The position numbers and the translations under genes were made by a program. The notes beneath the pieces were generated by a model. It made no database searches and was not told where the DNA came from. It was given only the letters and a program-made list of their open reading frames with translations. DNA of 11,467 nucleotides, taken from positions 1-11,467 of the forward strand of contig JAVYYS010000015.1 in the NCBI GenBank assembly GCA_038876335.1. Direction: 5' to 3'. The number at the start of each line of letters is the position of its first letter. The stretch's first letter is position 1. Source of the stretch: JAKATY01 sp038876335 (GTDB lineage: Archaea > Micrarchaeota > Micrarchaeia > Micrarchaeales > Micrarchaeaceae). Shown here in pieces: positions 6,920 through 11,467 of the stretch.

Positions 6920-7477
6920 TCACTTCTTTGCTTCGCTTCCTTTGCCTGAGGTCTGTGCAGCCTTCTGCGCAGCTATTACAGTCTTCTTCATTACTCCAAC
7001 TGTTGCGCCCTGCCTGCCTGTGGATCTAGTGTGTTGTCCGCGAACCTTCTGCCCATACTGATGCCTGAAGCCTCTCCACGTTCTTAGAGAAACATCCCGG
7101 CCCACATCCTGCCTCACGGCGAAAAGAAGATCGTTGCCTACAATGTGTATATCTTTTCCGGTATCAAAATCCTTACGTCTGTTAAGCATGTATTTAGGTA
7201 TGCCGTACTGCGTTGGTTCTTTTATTATCTTTTCTATGTTCTCCACAGTTTCATCGCTCAGCGAGCCAATAGGTGTTTGCTTCGAAATCCCTAGCTTCGC
7301 CTCTACGGCGATAGCAAGCGCGTGTGACATGTTGTGGCCCAGGCCCTTAACAGACTGGAGTGCGCGCTCTACCCAAAGCTTACCGTCGATGTCCTTGCCT
7401 GCAAGCCTCACGATTGAAGTAGTCTTATTCTCCTTGTTATCTTTGAGATCATGATGTTGATCTGCCAATATAAGCAC
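6920..7477 (-). CDS. rps13: Small ribosomal subunit protein uS13, with C-terminal extension
   Basis: uS13 sits in the 30S head and contacts the large subunit and P-site tRNA. The sequence shows the helix-two-turn-helix region (VKGLGHNMSHALA, 43-55; TPIGSLSD, 68-75), the archaeal IPKYMLNRRKD segment, and the C-terminal signature RHQYGQKVRGQHTRSTGR (138-155). A Lys/Ala/Gln-rich tail (about 163-185) extends beyond the family's usual end. The longest reading starts at GTG 7477-7475. However AAGGTG, which overlaps that GTG, would be a well-spaced ribosome binding site for TTG at 7468-7466, removing only three residues. I favour the TTG but cannot decide. It is the first gene of the operon, 39 bases downstream of the tRNA-Ser gene. 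Confidence 0.94.
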   Translation of the reverse strand: MLILADQHHDLKDNKENKTTSIVRLAGKDIDGKLWVERALQSVKGLGHNMSHALAIAVEAKLGISKQTPIGSLSDETVENIEKIIKEPTQYGIPKYMLNRRKDFDTGKDIHIVGNDLLFAVRQDVGRDVSLRTWRGFRHQYGQKVRGQHTRSTGRQGATVGVMKKTVIAAQKAAQTSGKGSEAKK

Positions 7478-7479
7478 CT
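7474..7479 (-). promoter_or_regulatory. Ribosome binding site that decides the uS13 start
   Basis: AAGGTG on the minus strand (7480-7475 region) overlaps the candidate GTG start and is six bases from an in-frame TTG at 7468. This arrangement suggests the GTG is part of the binding site and TTG is the start. Confidence 0.45.
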
Positions 7480-7530
7480 TACCAAACCAATAAATTTGGA
7501 AATTTGGCTTTCACTACGCCAGGGCTGGGA

Positions 7531-7560
7531 TATTCATAAACTCTTTGCGCAAAAGTCTAT
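7531..7560 (-). other. T-loop intron (position 59/60) of tRNA-Ser
   Basis: The intron forms a complete bulge-helix-bulge motif. The outer helix is the T stem (CTGGG/CCCAG). The central four base pairs join TTCA (exon 54-57) to TGAA (intron 25-28). The three-base bulges are A58-A59-intron A1 and intron T29-A30-exon T60. Inside is a nine-pair stem (two G-U pairs among them) with loop GCGCA. Cuts after the second base of each bulge leave the T-loop TTCAAAT. Confidence 0.9.
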
Positions 7561-7594
7561 TTTGAACCCAGAAGGCTCCGAAGAGCCATACGCT

Positions 7595-7607
7595 CTCAAG
7601 CAAACAA
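7595..7607 (-). other. Anticodon-loop intron (position 37/38) of tRNA-Ser
   Basis: Thirteen bases lie between G37 and A38. At this placement the bulges would be A36-G37-T1 and A12-G13-A38. The central helix is imperfect (C-G, U-U mismatch, G-U, G-C), and the intron is too short for a stable inner stem. This is a relaxed splicing motif, weaker than the T-loop one, so the exact boundaries are less certain. Confidence 0.65.
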
Positions 7608-7670
7608 CTCCAGGCGTACGCGTTACCAGTTTCCGCCACCCTGGCATAGTTACTAAACAAATTTCGGCAA

Positions 7671-7684
7671 GCAAATATATATGA
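7671..7684 (-). promoter_or_regulatory. TATA box of tRNA-Ser
   Basis: On the minus strand CATATATATTTGC is centred about 32 bases before the tRNA 5' end, predicting a start near 7651. tRNA-Ser therefore probably has its own promoter, and transcripts could read on into the ribosomal operon. Confidence 0.5.
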
Positions 7685-7746
7685 TAGAAAGGTATTTAAC
7701 TTATTCGTATTCTCTCGACTGATGTATTTCTAAAAGGCACATTTTG

Positions 7747-7861
7747 CGGGCCCGGTGGGATTTTCACAGCTTCACGATTAAATCTCTCATCGAGAAGTAT
7801 TTTGAACCCACGACTGATGGGTTAAAAGCCCACCACTCTGGCCAAGCTGAGTTACGGGCCC
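7747..7861 (-). tRNA. tRNA-Lys (TTT) with a T-loop intron
   Basis: Acceptor GGGCCCG (7861-7855) pairs with CGGGCCC (7754-7748), discriminator G73. D stem ACTC/GAGT; anticodon stem GTGGG/CCCAT (one G-U pair); loop CTTTTAA with anticodon TTT (7826-7824); variable loop CAGTC; T stem GTGGG (7811-7807) / CCCAC (7759-7755). A 40-base insertion lies inside the T-loop. Without it the T-loop is TTCAAAT and the tRNA is 75 bases long. CCA is not encoded. The anticodon loop itself has no intron. It is upstream of tRNA-Ser on the same strand. Confidence 0.93.
7761..7800 (-). other. T-loop intron (position 59/60) of tRNA-Lys
   Basis: The motif has the same geometry as in the neighbouring tRNA-Ser: central helix TTCA (54-57) with TGAA (intron 35-38), bulges A58-A59-A1 and A39-A40-T60, outer helix from the T stem. 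The inner part pairs CTTC with GAAG (intron 4-7 and 28-31) next to a small TCTC/GAGA hairpin. The intron bodies of the two genes are otherwise unlike. Confidence 0.88.
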
Positions 7862-7880
7862 GCTGCAACTTTGCACTGTG

Positions 7881-7917
7881 CACTTTATTTTGCGCCAAGG
7901 CTTAAATATTTTGAGGG
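7881..7917 (-). promoter_or_regulatory. Candidate TATA boxes of tRNA-Lys
   Basis: AAAATAAAGTG (7891-7881) is centred about 26 bases before the tRNA 5' end at 7861, a good spacing. A second A/T box (AAAATATTTAAG, near 7913-7902) would start about 20 bases further upstream. Confidence 0.4.
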
Positions 7918-7952
7918 TTGAGCTGTTCAACATAATGTGCATGATGAAAAGG

Positions 7953-7994
7953 TAGCCTAAACGCAATATAGGCTAAGCCATATAGGCTAAGCCA
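7953..7994. repeat. Tandem 14-base repeat with an overlapping inverted repeat
   Basis: TATAGGCTAAGCCA occurs twice in direct tandem (7967-7980 and 7981-7994), ending next to the stop codon of the metallopeptidase gene (7996). The core GGCTAAGCC is itself nearly palindromic. Just before it TAGCCTA (7953-7959) is the inverse of TAGGCTA (7969-7975), with a nine-base loop. It could form a hairpin at the 3' end of the metallopeptidase transcript; there is no T-run proving termination. The rest of the spacer 7862-7952 holds only the tRNA-Lys promoter candidates. Confidence 0.7.
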
Positions 7995-7995
7995 A

Positions 7996-8934
7996 CTACT
8001 TGCTGCTAGCTGCGGATTCGGATAGATACCCCATGATTAGATTGAAAAGTGATGCTCCGAAAACTAACGAAATAGGCAAGGCGGTAAAGACCCCATTTTC
8101 ACTCGAAAACGAAGAGTGCAAAACTTCAAAGATAAGAGAGCTTGTGACCGTAGCTGCAAGAACCGATTCCAAAATTCTTTTCTGATACGTGGAGGACAAT
8201 ACTTTGATCACGTTTCCGGCATTACTTCCCTTAAGATTTTCTATATGCAAATTTATGTGGCTGTCGACACCCAACTCAAGAGTTTCTAATATTGTATTGG
8301 GCAAATCAAAATTATTATTTATGAATATGCTTGCAATGAGAGCACTTGCTTTGTGCCTCCCAAAACTTTCTTTACCCAAATCTACGTCTTCATCCTTTCT
8401 AAGTTGTGAGCGCATTAACATATACGGCAAAACGCCATTTGAGTTGTTTCCAAGAACTCTTGAAATTATATTTTGGCTGCGCTGCGGCTCTGGGAGAGAT
8501 CTAGTAACAAAAGCAGACCCAAAGAGATTTGCAGAGGCTTCCTCAACCCATTTCGGAGATTGTTTACCCGGTAGTCCTTTCTCTTTAATAATACTATTGC
8601 GAACAAAATGGTAGAATTCGTGGGCTATCACAAACTCGAGAAGTTCATAGGAGCCTGGATTGACTTCACTGCGCAGAAGCACAGAATGCCGGATAAATAT
8701 TTCATTGCTATACTCAGGACTGAAGAATCCAATAGTTTTCAGGTTTTCCGAAGGATTGCGTGAGAGATTGATATGGAACATACTGCCTTCATCTGGATTA
8801 AAATACGCCCTTAGCTTAGGCATGGGAGCGTCTTTTCCCGTAGTGCTTCTATAGAATCCGCGCACCTCTTCAAGGATTTTTTCGGCTCTGGGAAAAAGGG
8901 GTTTACCGTCTACCTCCTCGAATACCAATACCAT
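7996..8934 (-). CDS. HExxH zinc metallopeptidase with two C-terminal membrane helices
   Basis: I do not recognise a named family for this 312-residue protein. It has a zinc-peptidase motif HEFYH (H105, E106, H109). About 22 residues later comes WVEEASANLF (129-138), whose E132 sits where WLNEGFA-type gluzincins carry the third zinc ligand. It therefore looks like a gluzincin with an intact active site. Residues 1-100 would form the small N-terminal sheet. Residues about 145-250 are mostly helical with no clear motif. Two hydrophobic stretches (about 254-274 and 281-303) predict a membrane hairpin near the C-terminus. No signal peptide is visible, so the catalytic part is probably cytoplasmic. 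The ATG lacks a ribosome binding site. A TATA box (AAGTATAAATA, 8998-8988) lies upstream; it shares a spacer with the divergent RNase HI gene. Substrate unknown. Confidence 0.8.
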   Translation of the reverse strand: MVLVFEEVDGKPLFPRAEKILEEVRGFYRSTTGKDAPMPKLRAYFNPDEGSMFHINLSRNPSENLKTIGFFSPEYSNEIFIRHSVLLRSEVNPGSYELLEFVIAHEFYHFVRNSIIKEKGLPGKQSPKWVEEASANLFGSAFVTRSLPEPQRSQNIISRVLGNNSNGVLPYMLMRSQLRKDEDVDLGKESFGRHKASALIASIFINNNFDLPNTILETLELGVDSHINLHIENLKGSNAGNVIKVLSSTYQKRILESVLAATVTSSLIFEVLHSSFSSENGVFTALPISLVFGASLFNLIMGYLSESAASSK

Positions 8935-8987
8935 TTTGTGTCACTGCGTCATTAGTGAAGCGCATTTTATCTGCTGTTTGTTTTGAT

Positions 8988-8998
8988 ATTTATACTTT
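8988..8998 (-). promoter_or_regulatory. TATA box of the metallopeptidase gene
   Basis: AAGTATAAATA on the minus strand would start transcription near 8967, giving a leader of about 33 bases. A weaker box (AGATAAAA, near 8971) would give an almost leaderless transcript. Confidence 0.5.
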
Positions 8999-9053
8999 TC
9001 TTTTGGGTTCTTTATAGATTTTTGTATTTTTGCAAAGCTATTTCTTTTTTGAT

Positions 9054-9098
9054 TTCTATATGTTTTGATATCAATTTAGCTTTCGTGAACTGAGGGTG
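9054..9098 (+). promoter_or_regulatory. Promoter and ribosome binding site of RNase HI
   Basis: TTCTATATG (9054-9062) would start transcription near 9086. GAGGGTG (9092-9098) follows, five bases before the TTG at 9104. This supports TTG as the start. The remaining T-rich spacer 8999-9053 shows nothing else I can name. Confidence 0.5.
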
Positions 9099-9103
9099 TT
9101 AGA

Positions 9104-9529
9104 TTGAATAATTTGGTCATATATACCGATGGTGCTGCAAGGGGTAATCCTGGGCAGAGTGCATCTGGCTATGCAATATATGAAAACGGCAGGAAAATCG
9201 CAAGCGATGTGTTTTACAATGGTATAAAAACCAACAACTATGCAGAGTATGTTGCGGTAATCAAGGCCCTAGAATGGTGTGCAAAGAACTTTGATCCTGG
9301 CTCCAGCAAGATAGAGCTGTTTTCTGACAGCACGCTCGTTGTGGGCCAGCTTGCCAAAGGCTACAAGGTCAAATCAGCGAATATAAAACCGCTACATGAA
9401 AAGGCCGCAAAACTTTCGAAAATGTTCTACAGCATAAACTTCAAAAACGTACCGAGAGAGAACAGGGGTATAAGCGATGTAGACAGTTCGCTGAACCGGT
9501 TCCTTGACAAGAAGGAGAAAAAGGCATAA
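9104..9529 (+). CDS. rnhA: Ribonuclease HI
   Basis: RNase HI cuts the RNA strand of RNA-DNA hybrids, using two metal ions. The 141-residue protein has the standard fold markers: IYTDGAARGNPG (catalytic D9), NNYAEYVAVIKALEW (E48), LFSDSTLVVGQL (D75), and ISDVDSSLNRF (D125) as the fourth acidic residue. All four are present, so it should be active. It lacks the basic protrusion of the E. coli enzyme, as archaeal and short bacterial forms do. The start is TTG, supported by GAGGGTG just upstream. It is divergent from the metallopeptidase and 77 bases before the AAA gene, which has its own TATA box, so an operon with the latter is not needed. Confidence 0.93.
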   Translation: MNNLVIYTDGAARGNPGQSASGYAIYENGRKIASDVFYNGIKTNNYAEYVAVIKALEWCAKNFDPGSSKIELFSDSTLVVGQLAKGYKVKSANIKPLHEKAAKLSKMFYSINFKNVPRENRGISDVDSSLNRFLDKKEKKA

Positions 9530-9556
9530 ATGCACTGCTACTGTGTATAAACAAAG

Positions 9557-9568
9557 TTTATAAATATT
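9557..9568 (+). promoter_or_regulatory. TATA box of the TPR-AAA gene
   Basis: TTTATAAATATT is a strong archaeal TATA match. It predicts a start near 9588 and a leader of about 19 bases before the ATG at 9607. Confidence 0.65.
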
Positions 9569-9606
9569 ATTGAATTGAAGTGTAAATTAGGGCTGGCTAC
9601 CAAAGA

Positions 9607-11145
9607 ATGAGAAGCATGGCGGGAGATAGTGAAGAGCAGAAAACTGAAGAAGACTTGGCAAAAGAGCATTGGAGGAGCGGAAATGCGTTCTTTCAAGAAG
9701 GAAAATTCCAAGAGGCCAAAGAAGAGTACACGAGTGCTATAAAGATCAAGGAAGATTACGCCGACGCGTATTTTAACAGAGCGCTTACAGAGAGGGTGCT
9801 AAACGAGTTTATGGAAGCAATGCGCGACCTTGAAAAGGTAATGGAGCTTCAGCCTAATAGCCATGATGCGCCCTTTATAATGGGAGATATAGCCGAAAGC
9901 AGAAACGATATAATAGGGGCAAGGTACTGGTATGAAAAATCACTAGCAAACAACCCTGATTTTTCAGAGGCGAAAAAGAAACTTGAAGAAATAGATATGA
10001 AGATGCACATGGGTTCGCATGTTGACTATGAATCAGAGGAGGAAGAGGAAGAAAAAATAGTGCATAAGGGCGCAGGGCGGAAGGTGGCGCAGGCCGAAGA
10101 TACCGACGTAATCACAGAGGGGCAGATAAAGAAAGTAGCGTTTTACAAATCGAATATAAAGTTTGACAGCGTCATAGGTTCAAAGAAAGTAAAGGAATAC
10201 CTTCAGGATAATGTAGTGCTTGCCATACAGCATCCAGAACTTTTCAAAAAATATGGGAAAAAGTTAGGTGTAGGCCTACTGCTCTATGGTCCGCCTGGTA
10301 CAGGAAAGACTTACATGGTAAATGCAATAGCTGGAGAAGCTGGGGCTAATGTAATAATCGCAAGAATAAACCAAATAGTTGACATGTATACGGGCAACAC
10401 TGAGAAGAATATACACGCGATATTCCAGCAAGCGAGGGAGAACACTCCGTGCATTATCTTTTTCGACGAACTTGACGCGCTTGGAATAAAAAGAGGCGGT
10501 GGTAGCCCTCAGGGCGAAAGCTCATCGATAAGGCTTGCGGTAAATCAGTTCCTAGTAGAAATGAATGGCGTAGAGAGCAATCCTGAAGGCATATTTGTAA
10601 TAGGCGCAACTAACCAGCCGTGGGACATCGACCCTGCACTCAAAAGAAGTGGAAGGTTCGGAGACAGCTTATACATTCCTCCTCCCAAATATAGAGAGAG
10701 GGTTGAGCTGTTCAAGTTCTATACTAAGAATAAACCAAGGGCGAGGCTTAACTATGGCAGACTTGCAAGAGCCACGGCAGGGTATACTCCGGCAGATATA
10801 GAGAGAATATGCGACAAAGCGGCAATGAGGCCACTGCTCCACGAGCACAAGTTCAATAAGGAGAGAAAGCTCACCATGGGGGACCTTCTTGCAATACTTA
10901 AAGATAAGGATATGAGTGGCAGCACCCTAGACGAATGGTATGGAATGGTAAAGAAAGACGTAATAAGCTCTACAGAGACGCAAATAGTAGACGGGAAGAA
11001 GCAAGTGATAGTCAAAGAAGGTAAACTTGATCCACAGGAGAAGGTGCTTTACAAGCCGATGGTAAAAGACATAAAAAGAAATACAAATGAATTCAGAATG
11101 TGGGTTAAGAAATTTACGAGATGGTTTGCGGTTCACCTCTTCTAG
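9607..11145 (+). CDS. TPR-domain AAA ATPase (Vps4/katanin-like single AAA module)
   Basis: A 512-residue AAA+ protein. Residues about 14-130 form three TPR-like helical pairs (for example AFFQEGKFQEAKEEYTSAI, then DAYFNRALTERVLNEFMEA, then ARYWYEKSLANNPDFSEA). An acidic linker follows (about 140-150, with six Glu in a row). The AAA module (about 184-430) has Walker A GPPGTGKT (228-235), pore-loop aromatic Y261 in MYTGNTEKN, Walker B IIFFDELDAL (D287, E288), sensor 1 N336 in GATNQP, and arginines in KRSGRFGD (R347, R350). SGSTLDEWYGMVKK (437-450) resembles the region after the AAA domain in Vps4 and katanin. A further C-terminal part (about 455-512) I cannot place. The TPR probably recruits a partner or substrate, in the place where Vps4 carries its MIT domain. 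All ATPase residues are present. Met4 (9616) is a possible alternative start. Protein remodelling is the likely role; the target is unknown. Confidence 0.88.
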   Translation: MRSMAGDSEEQKTEEDLAKEHWRSGNAFFQEGKFQEAKEEYTSAIKIKEDYADAYFNRALTERVLNEFMEAMRDLEKVMELQPNSHDAPFIMGDIAESRNDIIGARYWYEKSLANNPDFSEAKKKLEEIDMKMHMGSHVDYESEEEEEEKIVHKGAGRKVAQAEDTDVITEGQIKKVAFYKSNIKFDSVIGSKKVKEYLQDNVVLAIQHPELFKKYGKKLGVGLLLYGPPGTGKTYMVNAIAGEAGANVIIARINQIVDMYTGNTEKNIHAIFQQARENTPCIIFFDELDALGIKRGGGSPQGESSSIRLAVNQFLVEMNGVESNPEGIFVIGATNQPWDIDPALKRSGRFGDSLYIPPPKYRERVELFKFYTKNKPRARLNYGRLARATAGYTPADIERICDKAAMRPLLHEHKFNKERKLTMGDLLAILKDKDMSGSTLDEWYGMVKKDVISSTETQIVDGKKQVIVKEGKLDPQEKVLYKPMVKDIKRNTNEFRMWVKKFTRWFAVHLF

Positions 11146-11184
11146 CGCTACAAATTAACCTTTGCGATATTCTTCGATCAGAAA

Positions 11185-11256
11185 GGCCTTAGCCGGGAAT
11201 CGGACCCGGTCTTGAGGATCCACAGTCCTCCGTGCGGCCATTACACCACTAAGGCC
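11185..11256 (-). tRNA. tRNA-His (GTG)
   Basis: The acceptor GCCTTAG (11255-11249) pairs with CTAAGGC (11192-11186). G at 11256 faces C73 at 11185, the G-1:C73 pair that identifies tRNA-His, here encoded in the gene. D stem GTG/CAC; anticodon stem GAGGA/TCCTC; loop CTGTGGA with anticodon GTG (11223-11221); T stem CCGGG/CCCGG. No intron and no encoded CCA. The T-loop reads TCCGATT, so position 55 is C instead of the almost invariant T. A weak A/T box (AAATATT, 11283-11277) lies 24 bases upstream. The gene converges with the AAA gene. Confidence 0.93.
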
Positions 11257-11293
11257 GTCTTCAAATTTCCGCAGAGAAATATTGTGCCGTAAA

Positions 11294-11467
11294 CTAATTT
11301 AGCTTTATGGTTGAGTAGAGCGTAGGACGCAGGCTGCTCTTTATTACAACTACACCGTTGCTTTCGCTCGCCGAAAGGCCGTCGGCAGCGGCCGACGCTT
11401 CAACAGCTACGAGCCAACCCGAGAGCTGCAGGGGAGTGGAATTAGATGAGGGAATGCTGATTCCGAC
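11294..11467 (-). CDS. C-terminal end of an unrecognised protein (runs off right edge)
   Basis: The minus strand is open for 57 codons from the window edge to a TAG at 11296-11294; the other two minus frames are soon blocked, which supports coding. The peptide begins VGISIPSSNSTPLQLSGWLV and ends VVVIKSSLRPTLYSTIKLN. It is rich in Ser, Ala and Val with alternating hydrophobic residues, suggesting beta strands, and has one N-glycosylation sequon (NST), so it may belong to an exported protein. No motif allows a family call. The stop is 38 bases upstream of the tRNA-His gene on the same strand. Confidence 0.55.
   Translation of the reverse strand, partial: VGISIPSSNSTPLQLSGWLVAVEASAAADGLSASESNGVVVIKSSLRPTLYSTIKLN
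11361..11397. repeat. Two adjacent perfect inverted repeats
   Basis: CTTTCG (11361-11366) pairs with CGAAAG (11372-11377) across a five-base loop. CGTCGGC (11380-11386) pairs with GCCGACG (11391-11397) across a four-base loop. They are only two bases apart and lie inside the partial coding region, in a stretch of higher GC than its surroundings. Confidence 0.6.

Larger units (their letters stand above)
7517..7645 (-). tRNA. tRNA-Ser (probably GGA anticodon) with two introns
   Basis: Class II tRNA. Acceptor GCCAGGG (7645-7639) pairs with CCCTGGC (7524-7518); the discriminator is G73, as expected for serine. D stem GCG/CGC; anticodon stem TACGC (7618-7614) / GCGTA (7593-7589); long variable arm GGCTC-TTCG-GAGCC; T stem CTGGG / CCCAG (7529-7525). 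Two insertions interrupt it. A 13-base one (7607-7595) lies in the anticodon loop at 37/38. A 30-base one (7560-7531) lies in the T-loop at 59/60. Removing both gives 86 bases, a normal tRNA-Ser length, with anticodon loop CTGGAGA and T-loop TTCAAAT. CCA is not encoded. The anticodon call depends on the exact cut: the intron borders are the near-repeats CTGGAG and CTTGAG, so a different junction would give TGA, also a serine anticodon. The gene lies just upstream of the uS13 operon. Confidence 0.9.

Noticed and set aside
7451..7684. A 77-codon open frame on the plus strand
   Set aside because: It lies antisense across the tRNA-Ser gene and the start of uS13; structure-supported RNA and a conserved ribosomal protein explain this DNA.
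7941..7947. A C-box-like ATGATGA, considered for a C/D guide RNA near the tRNAs because fibrillarin is nearby
   Set aside because: No matching D box (CTGA) lies at a suitable distance and there is no terminal stem.
7967..7994. Possible CRISPR-like repeat
   Set aside because: Only two 14-base units in direct tandem without spacers.
8189..8614. A 141-codon plus-strand open frame opposite the metallopeptidase
   Set aside because: The minus-strand protein has an intact zinc motif and membrane helices; the plus frame shows no domain.

Overview
This window looks archaeal and most probably comes from a DPANN lineage of the Micrarchaeota/ARMAN type. The evidence is a fibrillarin gene, archaeal-type uS13-uS4-uS11 genes in archaeal order, class III (archaellin/pilin-like) signal sequences, TATA-type promoters, GTG and TTG starts, frequent ATA and AGA/AGG codons, and tRNA genes with bulge-helix-bulge (BHB) introns at unusual positions. 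The phylum is an inference; no rRNA is present.

Layout from left to right. (1) 1-4936, signalling and cell surface: a pilin-like gene cut by the left edge directly abuts a response regulator (winged-helix-like region, REC, degenerate GGDEF-like domain). A membrane-anchored secreted protein rich in N-glycosylation sequons follows on the other strand. A large soluble histidine kinase (GAF-like, PAS-like domains, HisKA, HATPase) then reads back towards it. Kinase and regulator may form a two-component system acting on surface structures, which is unusual content for a reduced archaeal genome. (2) 5025-7477, RNA modification and translation: fibrillarin faces a tight uS13-uS4-uS11 operon. The usual next gene, rpoD (RNA polymerase subunit D), is absent. 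(3) 7517-7861: two tRNA genes, Ser and Lys, each with an intron inside the T-loop at 59/60; the Ser gene also has an anticodon-loop intron. (4) 7996-11145: a membrane-associated HExxH metallopeptidase, a divergent RNase HI, and a TPR-AAA ATPase of the Vps4/katanin-like type. (5) 11185-11467: tRNA-His with C at the normally invariant position 55, and the C-terminal end of an unrecognised gene.

The most interesting material is the pair of T-loop introns. Both fold into BHB motifs with the same UUCA/UGAA central helix. Next are the GGDEF-like response regulator coupled to a pilin-like gene and the TPR-AAA protein. I see no CRISPR array, insertion sequence or phage gene.
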